Below, piece after piece: positions 1 to 11,560 of a stretch of 64,000 nt of DNA. The position numbers were made by a program, and so were the translations under genes. This DNA is from Raphanus sativus (taxonomy: Eukaryota; Streptophyta; Magnoliopsida; Brassicales; Brassicaceae), in contig NC_079516.1 of NCBI RefSeq assembly GCF_000801105.2, positions 310,001 to 374,000 of the forward strand, in the 5' to 3' direction. The notes beneath the pieces were generated by a model. The model was not told the origin of the DNA. It saw only the letters and a list, made by a program, of their open reading frames with translations, and did no database searches. The first letter of the stretch is position 1; the number at the start of each line of letters is the position of its first letter.

Positions 1-534
1 TCCATAAAGTACATTCATTCTTGACTCAGCACCATTTATGGTTTTTTCCTAAACAACTTCTTATTGGAGATATAACCATATAAAAATAACTTTTTGTAAA
101 AAAAAAAAATAATAATAATAATTTGTTTGTACGTCACCATATACTATATTACCATTTACCAATGTTATTTGGTAATGTATCTTATTTAGTGATAGTTTAA
201 TACAAAACTAAAGATAAATTATTTACTAACCTACTTGCAACATTTTCTTCACACGTGAGGTGGGCTCAACTTCAGCCACAGGTTAGAAGATAATTTATCA
301 TTGTTTATGTGGGTAATTAACACGTGAAGATAAATTTATCATTGTTTATGTGGTAATTTATCATTGTCTAGAGAGTACACTTTTAATATCTCAACAACAT
401 TCTTACCAAACTCTTAACATTCATTATTAAATAGAACAATTCGCTTTTGATAGGTGGCGTGATAATTAACACAACATCATCGTACAGATAAAAGACATAC
501 TGCTACTTATTTCTTCTCACGCCATTAAACCAAA
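1..534. other. AT-rich flank, no gene seen
   Basis: No reading frame with recognisable protein similarity on either strand. It holds A/T runs and a short direct repeat around 'gataaatttatcattgttta' near 290-365. It lies downstream of the 3' end of the minus-strand FLR1 gene and probably includes its 3' UTR. Confidence 0.6.
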
Positions 535-1659
535 TCAACAAGCCTTAAGTGGGGTCCCACAAAGACAGAGGTTGTGAGAGAAAGCAGATGGTTCAAATGT
601 CTGAAGGAGACCACCACGTGGGATTTTTCCGCATAGATGATTGTAACTAACGTCGAAATGCTCGAGACGCAGCTTACTCAGCTCCCTAGGAAACTTCCCG
701 AAGATTTTGTTATGGCTCAGATCCAACGACACTATGCTCCTAGCAAACTTAACCTTGGCGAGATCGAACTCAAACATGTTCCTGGATAGATTCACACGTA
801 TTGTTGTTTTGTTACGTCCGAAAAACATCGAACCATCTCCTGTGAAGCCGTTTCCCGACAGATCCACTGCGTTAAAGTCGTACTTTGACAACGATTCCGG
901 TACTTTTCCTGCAAGACAATTACATTTAACCGGTTTAAATTTTTTGAAATAGAAGTATTTTATGGTCACGTAACATTTTAACTAGGAGACTAGTATACAA
1001 TAAACAACAAATATGACTAAAATTTTATTAAATAAAATTAAAGGATGCTGCTTACCTGAGAGCTTATTGTTAAACAGGTAGAGATTAGGAACGGTGCCTA
1101 CAAAAGAACCGAAAGAGTCTGGTATAGAACCGGTTAACTTATTATCGTTGATCTGAAGGGCTCCTAGCTTCGGCATCTGAGAAATCGAACCGGGAATTGG
1201 ACCGGTAAACTGGTTAAAGGAAAGGTCTAAGAACGTAACGCTCTTGAGCTCGCTGACGAAATCAGGAATTGAACCAGAGAGATTGGTCTCCTTTAACCGG
1301 AGGAGGTCCAGGTACTTGAGTTTGGTGATAGTGTGTGGAATGTTCCCAGTGAGATGAGTCAAGTAACTGAAGTCAAGCGTACGGAGCTCAAGGAGGTCGC
1401 CGATCTGAGCAGGGATCTGGCCGGAAATTTCGCCGGAGGAGATGGTGAGGGCGGTGACACGGCCGTTGGTGCACTCGACGCCAGTCCAGGTGGTGCAGAA
1501 GTCGGTTTGTGGGTTCCAGGAGGAGAGGAGTGGAGGGTTGTTTAAGGCTTTCTTGATTTCGAGGAGGGCAATCTTGTCATTCGAGGAGGAGCTGTGAGAA
1601 GATGGGAGAGAGATGAAGAGTATGGAGAAGAAGACAGAGAGATGAAGAAGGAACTTCAT
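535..1659 (-). CDS. FLR1: FLOR1-like leucine-rich repeat protein (PGIP family)
   Basis: Two coding exons, 1659-1056 and 908-535, joined at CTCAG|GTAAG and TTGCAG|G, give 325 residues. A signal peptide (first about 23 residues, MKFLLHLSVFF...) is followed by an LRR N-cap, about ten plant-type LRRs (LxLxxNxLxGxIP) and a C-terminal cap ending CGTPLKAC. Length and domain order fit polygalacturonase-inhibiting proteins. Wording such as 'SKYDFNAVDLSGNGF' matches Arabidopsis FLOR1, reported to interact with the MADS protein AGAMOUS. Secretion to the wall is predicted from the signal peptide. The intron position is the one typical of PGIP genes. Oddity: the N-cap reads DFCTTW where PGIPs usually have a CC pair, and no cysteine precedes NDK, so one expected disulfide appears to be missing. 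The start was chosen because it opens the signal peptide; upstream in-frame codons have no such character. Confidence 0.9.
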
Positions 1660-3222
1660 TGTGATTTTGAGTGGCTGTGTTCTGAGTAGTGAGGATGCTA
1701 CTACTGATATATAACAGAGATTTTCAGTGGAACACAGCTGTGTTATGTTACTGCATTTGTACAAGCAAGGTTTTACACAACTCCCAACGTGCAATATTCC
1801 TTTCTTAAAGTTTTGTAATTCATAGTTACAAAAAAAAAATTGTAATTCAAAAAAGCGCGGTAAATACATCTCTGCAATTTTAAATTATTTTTTGAAAGTT
1901 TGCATGTGGTTGCAGTCCCTCCACGAGTACAATCATATGAATTGCCATGCTGCAATCATTTCATATACATGCACACTAAAAGCATTTAAACAGTACAGGT
2001 CAATAGTGTATGATACACTGTGTATCTTCTTTTTTTTGTGCACGATACACTGTGTATCTTTACCCCAAGACTAATACAATTACATGACATTATTCACAGA
2101 GAACGAAAAAAACGTGCTAAACAACTATGATTATGATATGACAATGGAATCCAATGAGTCAAAACTGCGACAATATTTGTTGTGTATCGAGACAAAATCA
2201 ATAATACAATGGGCAGACAGATAAGTATTAGTAGAGCCCACCACTTTCGAAATCCGAACGAATCTTATTCCTAAAAAGAAACAGATGATACAACACGAGT
2301 AGATCAAAACAGATGATACAACACGAGTAGATCATTTGCACAAATACCACGTCCCTTTGAGTTACAAAGAAGTTGTGTTCTTGCTTAACTCACCAAGACT
2401 CTTTCCACTCTAACCTATATAGAGACCGTCCCTGTGAAACTCATCATTGTGCAGCAGAAATAAGGACATGTGATGGTGAGAACAGTTCTTATCCGCTCTC
2501 TGGCTTTCATCAAGAGTCATTTGTAATATTCTGCGCTGCAAAATCCAGGGAAATAAAAGAAGAAGAGGTTGGTTGTACATGAAAGTATGTCAGAACTACT
2601 TTGATTCTCTATTTAATAGTTTGACCCACCCCGTACATTGGCCACTGCGTCGAAACTTAATTTGTAACATACCGAGTACGATAATCAAAATTACAATAAT
2701 GCAGTCATCCTAGTCTAGGCAGACACTTGTAAAGAAAATTATGATCAAACACTTGTAAAGATAATATTGTGAATCTTATTCCTAGATGCACAACTAAAAG
2801 TTATGGTCAAACACTTGTAAAAAAAGTATTGCTCTGAATGTACCATATGTTGCCTCTTGGATGATATTAATCTAACGTCTAGTGTATATTAATTTTGAAA
2901 ACTATATAAAAGTTAATATTTCATTAGTCTATGCCTAATAACAACCCATAGATAATGAAACAAGAAAATATTCACCTAGTCTCAGTTTTTCTAAAAGTTA
3001 AAACACAATCACAATCTCAAAATGCTGGTCTCCTTGATCATAGTGGTACGTAAGATAATGGGGCTCTTGGTTTCACCCTCATAAACTCTTCTTTCTCTAG
3101 TAAACCTTGACTTATTGTTTCGTTCCAAGAAGAAATGGCCTAACATGAATAAAACACAAAGAAAAACACAACAAACCCAAAACAAAAAAAAGAATATAAT
3201 CTTTTGTCTTTCGCTTTTGGAG
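1660..3222. other. intergenic, FLR1 promoter side and RABA4D 3' side
   Basis: No supported gene. The first few hundred bases are the FLR1 upstream region. There is a 28-bp tandem duplication near 2281-2334. Short open frames here show no family resemblance. I recall an alpha/beta-hydrolase gene (At3g12150) at this place in Arabidopsis; nothing like it is visible. Confidence 0.5.
2281..2334. repeat. 28-bp tandem duplication, two copies
   Basis: The unit beginning acagatgatacaacacgagt occurs at 2281 and again at 2309, almost perfectly. It is short and intergenic, with no function inferred. Confidence 0.85.
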
Positions 3223-4506
3223 TTACGTTTTGCCACAACATCCACCTCTATTCCCGCTCTCCTGCTCGGTAGGAATGATAATCCTAGTCCCCTTTAAGAG
3301 GCTCGAGTTCCCATCGGCGTCATCATCATCAGCCGTTAATGATTTCTTGCTGATTAGACGATAAATCTCTGTTAAGATAGTCAGAAAAGCGGTTTCAACA
3401 TTGGTAGATTCGAGAGCAGAGGTTTCCATGAAGAACAAGTTTTCTCTTTGTGCAAACTCTTGTGCGTCTTCGGTTGGCACTGCTCTTAGGCTTCCGAGAT
3501 CGCATTTGTTACCGATTAGCATAATCACTATGTTTTTGTCCGCGTGCCCTCTTAGTTCTTCTAGCCATTTAGCCATGTGATCAAATGATTGACGTTTGGT
3601 CATGTCGTAGACCAACATTGCCCCAACAGCTCCACGGTAGTACGCGCTTGTCACTGCTCGGTATCTGAAAAAAACAAGAACAGTAAAAAAATCTGATGTA
3701 TATAGTGACAAACAGAGCGATTGATTGTGCAAAATAGGTGTTACAAAAAAATTTTGTAAGAAATAGTGATTATATATCAAACATCACATAGTCATGTTGC
3801 CTTTTGACCATATCAAAACTATAGAAGCTAATGGGAAATTTAGTTTCTTAAACAAGCAATGAAATAACTTATGACCAAGAAGCAGAACACCGATTAATAT
3901 AAGTGGCATAGAGTAAGAAAAAAAGCAACGTGGGACTATCCCCTGTACAGTAAAGTTCGAATAGACCAATCTCAATCACACGTACTAGTCTTTTCTAAGC
4001 ACACTATTGAATTATATTAAAACATAGATCATGTAATCATGTATATATATGTGTATAACCTGCTTAAACTGTTTGCATAATATTCGAAAACATCTATCAA
4101 ATGGATGAGTTGTGGATGTTTCTGATGATCAATAATGGGTACGTACGTACGTAGTTCAAGTACAGAGTAATTAACAGGGAATGAATAAAATGTCACGTTA
4201 TATCCATGCATGCATGTCACTGTCTAAACGAATGACGATATGAGAGAATTAAGTAGCGTGAAGTGGAAGAAACGCAAACCTCTCTTGGCCAGCAGTATCC
4301 CAAATCTGAGCTTTGACGGTTTTGTTATCGATGACGAGCGTTTTAGTTTGGAACTCAACACCGATGGTGGCTTTAGAGTCGACACTAAACTCGTTCCTAG
4401 CGAACCGAGCAAGCAGCTGTGTTTTTCCGACCGCGGAATCTCCGATCAAGACGACTTTAAAGACGTAGTCGATCTTTTGGTTGTAATCTCCATACAAATT
4501 AGACAT
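3223..4506 (-). CDS. RABA4D: Rab11/RABA4-type small GTPase
   Basis: Two exons, 4506-4280 and 3664-3223, give 222 residues. All GTPase motifs are present: P-loop GDSAVGKT, switch [15 protein letters not shown] (split by the intron after GAGAG), NKCD and ETSAL. The C-terminus GGCCGKT carries the double cysteine for geranylgeranylation. The N-terminus [10 protein letters not shown] and the rest match Arabidopsis RABA4D (At3g12160) as I recall it, a pollen-expressed Rab acting in polarised secretion at the pollen tube tip. That role is established for the Arabidopsis gene and inferred here. The internal ATG at 4506 was chosen over an in-frame upstream ATG because it gives the family's N-terminus. 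The large intron (3665-4279) holds nothing recognisable. Confidence 0.95.
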
Positions 4507-5284
4507 CCTTGGCTTAAAAAAAAAACACAAAAACGGATAGAAGATAATTCCAGATTCACGATCCTCTCAAACAGATCCACGCTAAGAGTATCAGATTCGT
4601 ATATTCAGCGGAATCTACCATGAACAGATGAAGAAACGCAGATCAAAAGGGACGAGGAACGAACGAGAACAGTTGTTACAAATATCGGCTGAGAAAGAGA
4701 GAAAGGGAGGATTAACGGCCGATGCGGGACCTAGTTACTCTTATTCCTATGTGCCGTGGATCACAGAGTTTACCATAGACCAAATTAATCTCGGCCGATT
4801 ATTTCACATTTTGCCTATTGGTCACCGTACGATCGCCTAACCGGTGGTCTTTATCTAAACCGATTATTAAAAGTGTTCAATTCGAATTAACAACAACAAA
4901 AAAAAGCAAGAAAGCAAACCGAATGAGTTTAGAGAAGAAATTGAAAATCTTTGAATTTAAATTACAGTAGATTTTCTAAAAGAGATTGATTAGATTGGAA
5001 ATCAGTAAGTGAAATTACCAGATCAACCTCGGTTTATTTACATAAAAAAAAAAAAAACAATTTCGGTTTAAATTGTGCCGTAAATAAATAAATACCGAAG
5101 TTACTTATTAGGTCAATAGACGATCGAATCGGATACCTTTTTGTTTCACAAAATAGGCGGCAACACAAAAAAGGTTAGGAACTTATTTGCGCCAAAAACC
5201 TTGTTCTAAAGTAGATGGGCTTCTCTTTGATGTGAATTGCTGTTTCGCCGAAAAAAAAGAGCAGAAGAACGAGAAGGTTGAGAA
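4507..5284. promoter_or_regulatory. shared upstream region of RABA4D (-) and the J-domain gene (+)
   Basis: About 780 bases separate two divergent start codons, so both promoters must lie here. A/T tracts are common. No motif was clear enough to name a specific factor. Confidence 0.5.
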
Positions 5285-7020
5285 ATGGAGAACGATGGTG
5301 GATATAGTAGCCACAAAAGTCTTTACGAGGTGTCATCTATCTCTCTCCTTTCTCTTTTTTTTTATCAATCTGCGAATCGTCTCCCTTTCCTCGATTAAGG
5401 TTTAGGGTTAGTTTTTGGATAGTTCATTGCATAGTTGTGATGAGTTTCAATCGTTTGTGTTTGTTAGGATTGTAAGAATAAATCTACTTGTTTATGATCC
5501 AAATGTAATTTTTTTTTTTGGGAATCCCTTCATCCCCTTGTTTTGTTTTGTTGATTAATTGTATGATTAATTAAAGAATCTTTGTAACGGATTTGGTTGG
5601 AAGGTTCTGGGAGTGGGAGCGACAGCAAGTCAACAGGAGATAAGGAAAGCTTACCACAAGTTGGCTCTCAGGCTTCATCCTGACAAAAACAAGGACGACC
5701 AGGTTTCAACACTCTGCTCTTGAGAGCCTTTATAGTTTCTATCTGTGGGTCTGTTTGTATTTTACAGTGATGTTTTAATGTTTTTTTTTTTTTGTCTTTT
5801 AAAAAAACAGGAAGAAGCTAAAGAGAAATTTCAGCAGCTGCAGAAGGTGATTTCGATTCTCGGTGATGAAGAGAAAAGAGCTGTCTATGATCAAACTGGC
5901 TCCGTCGATGATGCTGTAAGTCAGGCTATATTTGTTGTTTTCGTTGAAGTTCACACACTGCACATATATTATATAAAGTCTCTTTTCAATCTCGGTAAGA
6001 AAACTGCAGGATGTTCTTTTTTACAAACTTGTTTTTTTTCTTTCACCATCTTATTAGGATCTTTCTGGAGATGTGGTTGACAACTTGAGGGACTTCTTCA
6101 AGGCCATGTACAAGAAGGTAACAAACGCCAATCATAATATAGATTCTCCTTTTTGTTTTTGGACTTTGGACACACAACTGTTTGTTCTGTTTCTTTTCAC
6201 TTGCTGATTCTTGTGGCGTTTGTGTAGTGTAGGTCACCGAGGAAGATATTGAAGAGTTTGAGGCAAACTACAGGGGTTCTGAGTCCGAGAAGAATGATCT
6301 GATTGAGCTCTACACCAAGTTTAAGGGTAAAATGAGCAGGTAATTTTATTATCACCCACCCTTGTTTTCATTCCTTTTATTTTAAACTTTTGTGCATTTG
6401 AAGTTTCTATGAATTCATTGGTACCATAACTTTCCAGGCTCTTCTGCTCAATGCTTTGCTCGGACCCCAAGCTTGATTCACACCGTTTCAAAGATATCAT
6501 CGATGAGGCCATTGCAGCAGGTAGTCTTCTCTCTCTGTTCCACTAATTCTTTATAAAAAAAAAACGCATGACAAGTCGTGATTCTATGAAACCATTGTTC
6601 CGCCTTTGCAGGAGAAGTGAAGTCAACAAAAGCTTACAAGAAATGGGCAAAGGAAGTCTCAGAAATTAAACCTCCCACTAGTCCCCAAAAGATGAGACAG
6701 AAGAAGTAAGCTTCTCCTTCTCCATGTCTTGCCTTTTTTCTCAATAATTTCTCTCTCTAATGTAAAAACTTTCTTGTTAACATGTTTCAAAATTTTCAAA
6801 TACTTGTAGAGCTAAAGCGAGCGCAGAGACGGATCTCTACGCTCTAATTTCACAGCGAAGAGATTCGAGGAAAGAGAAGTTCGATACAATGTTCTCGTCA
6901 CTTGCCTCCAAGTATGGTAGCAGTAGTGCTGACACAGAAGAGCCAAACGAAGAAGAGTTCGAAGCTGCCAAAAGAAGAGTTGAAAGCCGGGTTTCGTCCA
7001 AGAAGTCAAGAAGAAAGTAA
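5285..7020 (+). CDS. J-domain co-chaperone, DNAJC9 type
   Basis: Eight exons: 5285-5329, 5604-5702, 5811-5915, 6058-6117, 6233-6339, 6438-6520, 6612-6705 and 6810-7020. They close in frame and encode 267 residues. An N-terminal J domain (about residues 12-80) contains the HPD motif in LHPDKNKDD, which stimulates Hsp70 ATPase activity. There is no G/F-rich or zinc-finger region, so this is a class C J-protein. The rest is charged and helical, with a lysine/arginine-rich tail (SKKSRRK) suggesting nuclear targeting. This layout matches human DNAJC9, a histone-binding co-chaperone, and Arabidopsis At3g12170. A histone role here is inference by family. The start ATG follows an A-rich leader and is the only in-frame ATG before the J domain. 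Confidence 0.9.
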
Positions 7021-7361
7021 AGCTTTTTGGCTGGAGGAGGGGTTTGCAATCAAAGTAAGTAAGAAGATGTGTGGTTTGTGATGGTCAAGAAAGTCTGGAG
7101 AATTTACGTTATCACATGTTCGTTTCCTAAGGTTAAATTTATGGTAATGCTAATGCTAATGCCTACTCTCTCCTCGTTGCAATATTTGAAAGTCACCAAG
7201 CTTATTAATCTTTACAAAATGTTCCAAAAAAAAAATCGCATTATTATTTAAAGAAATCGAGGTAGGTTTAACAGCAACAACCTAAACCCAAAAATAAATG
7301 AAGCAACGATTTTTAGTAGTAATAGTTGGTGGTCTCTCGATTCCTTGATCAAAAGAAAACA
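7021..7361. other. intergenic between the J-domain gene and cornichon
   Basis: The 3' flank of the J-domain gene and the 5' flank of the cornichon gene on the same strand. No gene seen. Confidence 0.6.
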
Positions 7362-8482
7362 ATGGAGTGCGATTTGTTCTTATGGATTATCTCCTTCGTT
7401 ATCAGCTTAGCCCTCGTAGCTTCCGTCTTCTATCAGGTCCATATCCCACCTTGTCCCCCCCCCTCCTTAAACAAGTCAGATTCTCAAATCGAGATCTGTC
7501 CTTAGGGTTTTTACTGTTCAATTCTTGCGTGTGTAGTAATAATTATTCACAGTTTATTACCAGAATCCTAGCTAGCATACGCCTTTGTAGCTGTGAAAAA
7601 AAAAACCTTCTAAGGTTCTCTTAGCTTTTGTTCAGAAAATTTTATGTCCAAAGAGGTTTCATTGTTTTTTTCTTTTTTGCAAATGTTAGGGTTTAAATAT
7701 TTTTTTTTTTTTTTTGTAAATTGGGGTTTAAATGTTGATAATATGATATTTAACTTTAAGAGGTTTCATTGTTGATTCTTGTGCTTTTGGTTTGTCTTCA
7801 ATACTAGTTTGCAGCTATTGCTCAACCAATATTGTTTACTCACACACACTATTATCACCTCTTGCTTATGATTTTAACTGCTGAGAGCTTTTTTTTTTTG
7901 TTTCTTTCTTCTATTGATATTGTGTGTGTGATACTACTATAGGTTATATGTTTAACCGATTTAACCCTTTTGAAACATCAATCCGTATCAACCGTTTGGT
8001 ACTACCTGAGTTCCTCCTCCAAGGCTCACTCTGCCTTCTCTTCCTCCTCACTTGGCATTGGTTCTTTTTCCTCGTTTCTCTCCCTGTAACCTGCTATCAC
8101 GCTATGTTGTAAGCCCCTCTCTCTCTCTCTCTCTCCCTATCCATATTCTTGTTTCTTGATTTGATATGGAAGGTCAATAAAAACTTTTATCAATTTGGGG
8201 GGTTACAGATACAATAAGCGACGACATCTTATTGATGTCACTGAAGTGTTCCGTGGTATTGACTTTGAAAAGAAGCTCCGGTTTACCAAGCTCGGATTCT
8301 ACATCGTTCTCTTCATCCTGATTGTCTTCAGGTAGATATAAAGAGTTACAACTTTAGCTCTCTTCTTGTGTAATCTCTTCTGCAATGAAGTTACTGAGTC
8401 CACAACACCTTTTTTTGACAGGCTGACTCTCTCGGTGGTGTACAACCTCACGGAGGACGATGATCTCATTCATCTGTTCTGA
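7362..8482 (+). pseudogene. cornichon homologue with frameshifted exon 2
   Basis: Four exons are recognisable: 7362-7436, 7943-8108, 8209-8331 and 8422-8482. They carry cornichon features: N-terminal membrane segment, NPFETSIRINRLVLPEF, a WHWFFFLVSLP membrane helix, YNKRRHLIDVTEVFRGI, and a last helix with an acidic tail. Cornichons are ER cargo receptors for COPII export. Exon 2 is 166 nt, but the phases of exons 1 and 3 need a length of 3n+2, so the frame does not close. The start of exon 2 reads VICLTD in one frame and NPFE follows in another only two bases later, as if about 16 nt were lost between them. Normal splicing gives a stop (TAA) near the end of exon 2. Splice sites and later exons are otherwise well kept, so the lesion is recent or the assembly has an error here. 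Confidence 0.75.
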
Positions 8483-8742
8483 TTAGTGTGTTATAGAGAC
8501 CGCTGCTTTAGAATTAGTCAATTAGGGCTTTACTCATTAGATTCTTTTTTTTGGGTCAACATTGTAACAGTAAGAGAAAACTAGCTCACATTCAAATATA
8601 TAACTTAGTTGCAGTAGATATTACATAGAAAAACAGAGTGTTCACAAACTAAAAATTGGAAAAGCAATCAGAAAAAAAAGATTTCTACATATTTGACAAA
8701 TAAAAGAAAAATGTTTTTTTTTTCTCAAACTCAAAACTCAAA

Positions 8743-11560
8743 TCAGGTTCCTTGGTTGAGTTTGTCAGAAGAAGAAGACAAGAGCGTCTTTGCGAACCAA
8801 ATAGCAGTGTCCCTAGCAGAAACACCGTCTTCACCAAACGGTGTGAGCAAACCAGCAAGCTCTTCATACTTCTCTTGCTTCACAAGCCCTGCGCATTTCT
8901 CCAGCAAACACTCCAACGCATCTGCTCTTTCTTTGCTCTGCGGTGGTCCTAGATTCCTCAGCTTGCTCAGCACAGAAGACATCTCACTCGCCGTTAGCTT
9001 CACCGTCTTTGCTTCTTCCTCCTCCTCCACCTCAACGCTTCCACTTTCTGCTACTACAACTTCAGACAGCTTTCTCTGATCCTTTGCCTCCTGAGCTTCT
9101 GCTTCTGCTTGAGTGAAACATAAACCTTCTTGTGCACTCACAATCTCCACATCAACATCAAGTAACTGAGATTCTTCTGAGAGCATATTTTCCCATTCTT
9201 TTGGCACATCATCCTTCTGCTTCTCTGTAGTAGGCTCAGAAACCTTCAGCGCATGGCAGCTTGGATCAATTCGTTTTGTCTCAGGCTTGTCATCTGTTTC
9301 ATTTGTGGATGATGCTGGTTGAGATGAGCTGCTAGAACCAGTCTCTGCTTTGGTCCAAAACGGATATAAGTTCTCCAAGCTGCGAGACACCTCGCTCTTC
9401 TCCCTCTCTTCTTCTCTCTCCTTCACAAACTTGCCTGGCAGCGAACATCTTCTCGCCTTGTCCTTAGGGCTGTTGATGGGGAAGACAGGAAGATAGATAG
9501 GAGACAGGTTTTGGCATTTGAGGAGGTATGGTTGCAGACAAGGGTTCCTTAGCAATTCACAGGCCTGCAGAATAGTTTATAGTTAAATAGCATTAGTGTT
9601 GTTGTTGTTTATATCAAACAGTCACTTATATGTTTGATAACTTACTGTTGGCCGATGTTCAGGCTTCTTCCTAAGCATAAGCTTTATCATCTGCTTCCTG
9701 TAAATATGAAAAAGAAGTTGTGACACGGTTCATGTTGTTTATGTCACTGGAAACAAACAAGAAGAAGAAGACTTACAAGGTGGAGGAGTAGACAATGGGA
9801 AGAGGAGACATCAGAGATCTGTTTATCTTGTTAATTAGCCCAGCCTTATCCTGTAAGAGCCACAACTTTAGTTTTAATATACTCACATGGAAACACTTAG
9901 CTAAGACTGATGCTCACCGGAGCTTTAAACGCAGGCTGGTGTGATGTAATTTCATACATACAGCAACCTGAAGAAAGCATATTCTTATTAGTAACTTTGA
10001 AGTATACATATTGGGATTTAAACTCAGTAACTTTTACCTAGTGACCATATGTCAGATTTATACCCATATGGCTCATCTTCTAGAACCTCAGGGCACATGC
10101 TGTTAGCAATTCCTGGAACCTGAGAAGAAATGATTTGTTTTTTTTTTTTGTTTAGAGATAGTAAATACACAAATGGGTCCAGAGAGATTGCATAAAAGGG
10201 GTTAGGTAGAGAACACACCAAGGAAGCAGGCTTTTCTGGATTGATGAGTTTCGCCAAACCATAGTTACCTGCACCGTGTGTAGTGGTGATTCAAAGCTGA
10301 TTTAGAGCACACAGGTTTTATAGTGAAAAGTTCTCATTTTATCATACCAAGCTGGACGTGATCATGTTTTGGAAGGAAAATGTTTGAGCACTGCAATGAT
10401 ATTATTAATTCAGAGCGTTATTCTTTTACCAAAAAAAAAAAGACACACACAGCAGCAAAAGTAGTAGTGATGAAAGATGTGTACCGTAAGGTCCATGTGA
10501 AGTACACGGTTTGAATGCAAATAGTTAACAGCCAGTAACAACTGTGCTAACCATTTAAAGATTCTCTGCAAAGAATCACATGAGAGAGTTTGTTATGACC
10601 AGACAGACAGTAATAGTGTGGAGAAAAAAACGAATAAACTGGAAAGTTGAGGAGGTTACCTCCTCTGGAAATAACTTTCCTCTGGCTTTCTTGATAGCAT
10701 TAGCCCTTTGATTTGGTAACCAAAAAAAAAGAAGGTTTGTTATTTCGATTCAGTATAAATCATGTAATTCATATGTAAAAATTCATTTTAAGACTTGAGT
10801 CCACAAAACTCACATGTTCCCTCCCTCACAGTAAGCAGTAAAAATGCAGGCGTTATTGTCCTGTTTCAAAAAAGAGAAAGTAATAAAAAAATGTCAAATG
10901 CTGATGATAATAATCTTGATAAAACCTGTTATATCTTAAATCATTTTACCTCATCAATCAAAGAATCTTCATATTCCACGATATAAGGATTGTTTAATTT
11001 TGAGAGCGTTTTCATCTGCAACACAAACATATATATATCAACAACATATTGATTGAGAACACAAAAGGAAACTACAAATCTAATTATGTACCCAAAATAA
11101 TAGATTCAAAAGTTACCTCTTGGCAAGCGACTTGCTTTAATTTCTCAGTGTGTTTAGCAAGACATATCTTCTTCATTGCATACCTAACGGAGACAAGAAA
11201 CTTAAAAGGCATGAAAAAGGTAGCTAGCGAGAGACCAACAACATATCACAAACACACACAATTGTAGAAAAAAAGAAAAAAAAAATCCATTTTTTTTTTT
11301 GTATTTTCCATGGAAATTTCAGACAAGAAAAGAAAAACAAAACCTTTGTCGGCAATTTTGGGGGGTGTTCAAGACTCAAATCACTAAAAAATCTGTCTGA
11401 AAAAAGGAAACTAAAAAAGAGAGTCTTACTTTTTGTCGTCGATTCTGTGAAGAAGCACGAAATCGGAAGTAGACTTGCCTCTTCTAACCTGCTCCAAGAC
11501 AAGATAGTTGTCAGGAGTGAACTTGTGAGCTTCTTCTTGTTCTTCAAACTCCATTTGCAT
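8743..11560 (-). CDS. NEK7: NIMA-related kinase, NEK7-like, predicted pseudokinase
   Basis: Thirteen exons: 11560-11430, 11183-11117, 11015-10950, 10860-10814, 10705-10660, 10565-10485, 10390-10348, 10268-10219, 10119-10038, 9967-9918, 9850-9777, 9697-9646 and 9564-8743. They close in frame to 536 residues. The kinase domain fills roughly residues 15-265. The lysine is kept (YAMKKI), the alpha-C glutamate fits, and the catalytic loop is HMDLTCSN. However, the glycine loop is [10 protein letters not shown] and the DFG motif is NYG, so ATP-Mg binding looks compromised. The tail is Ser/Glu-rich and ends with a conserved helical region ([24 protein letters not shown]). Position and tail match Arabidopsis NEK7 (At3g12200) as recalled. 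NEKs act on microtubules and growth. The start at 11560 (MQMEFEE) is a choice; an in-frame ATG lies upstream at 11644. Confidence 0.88.

Noticed and set aside
4240..4623. Open frame of 127 codons on + over RABA4D exon 1
   Set aside because: Antisense shadow of a conserved GTPase exon; no resemblance to any family.
7924..8112. Separate small gene starting in cornichon intron 1
   Set aside because: The frame opens at GTG inside intron sequence; it is simply exon 2 in its own frame.
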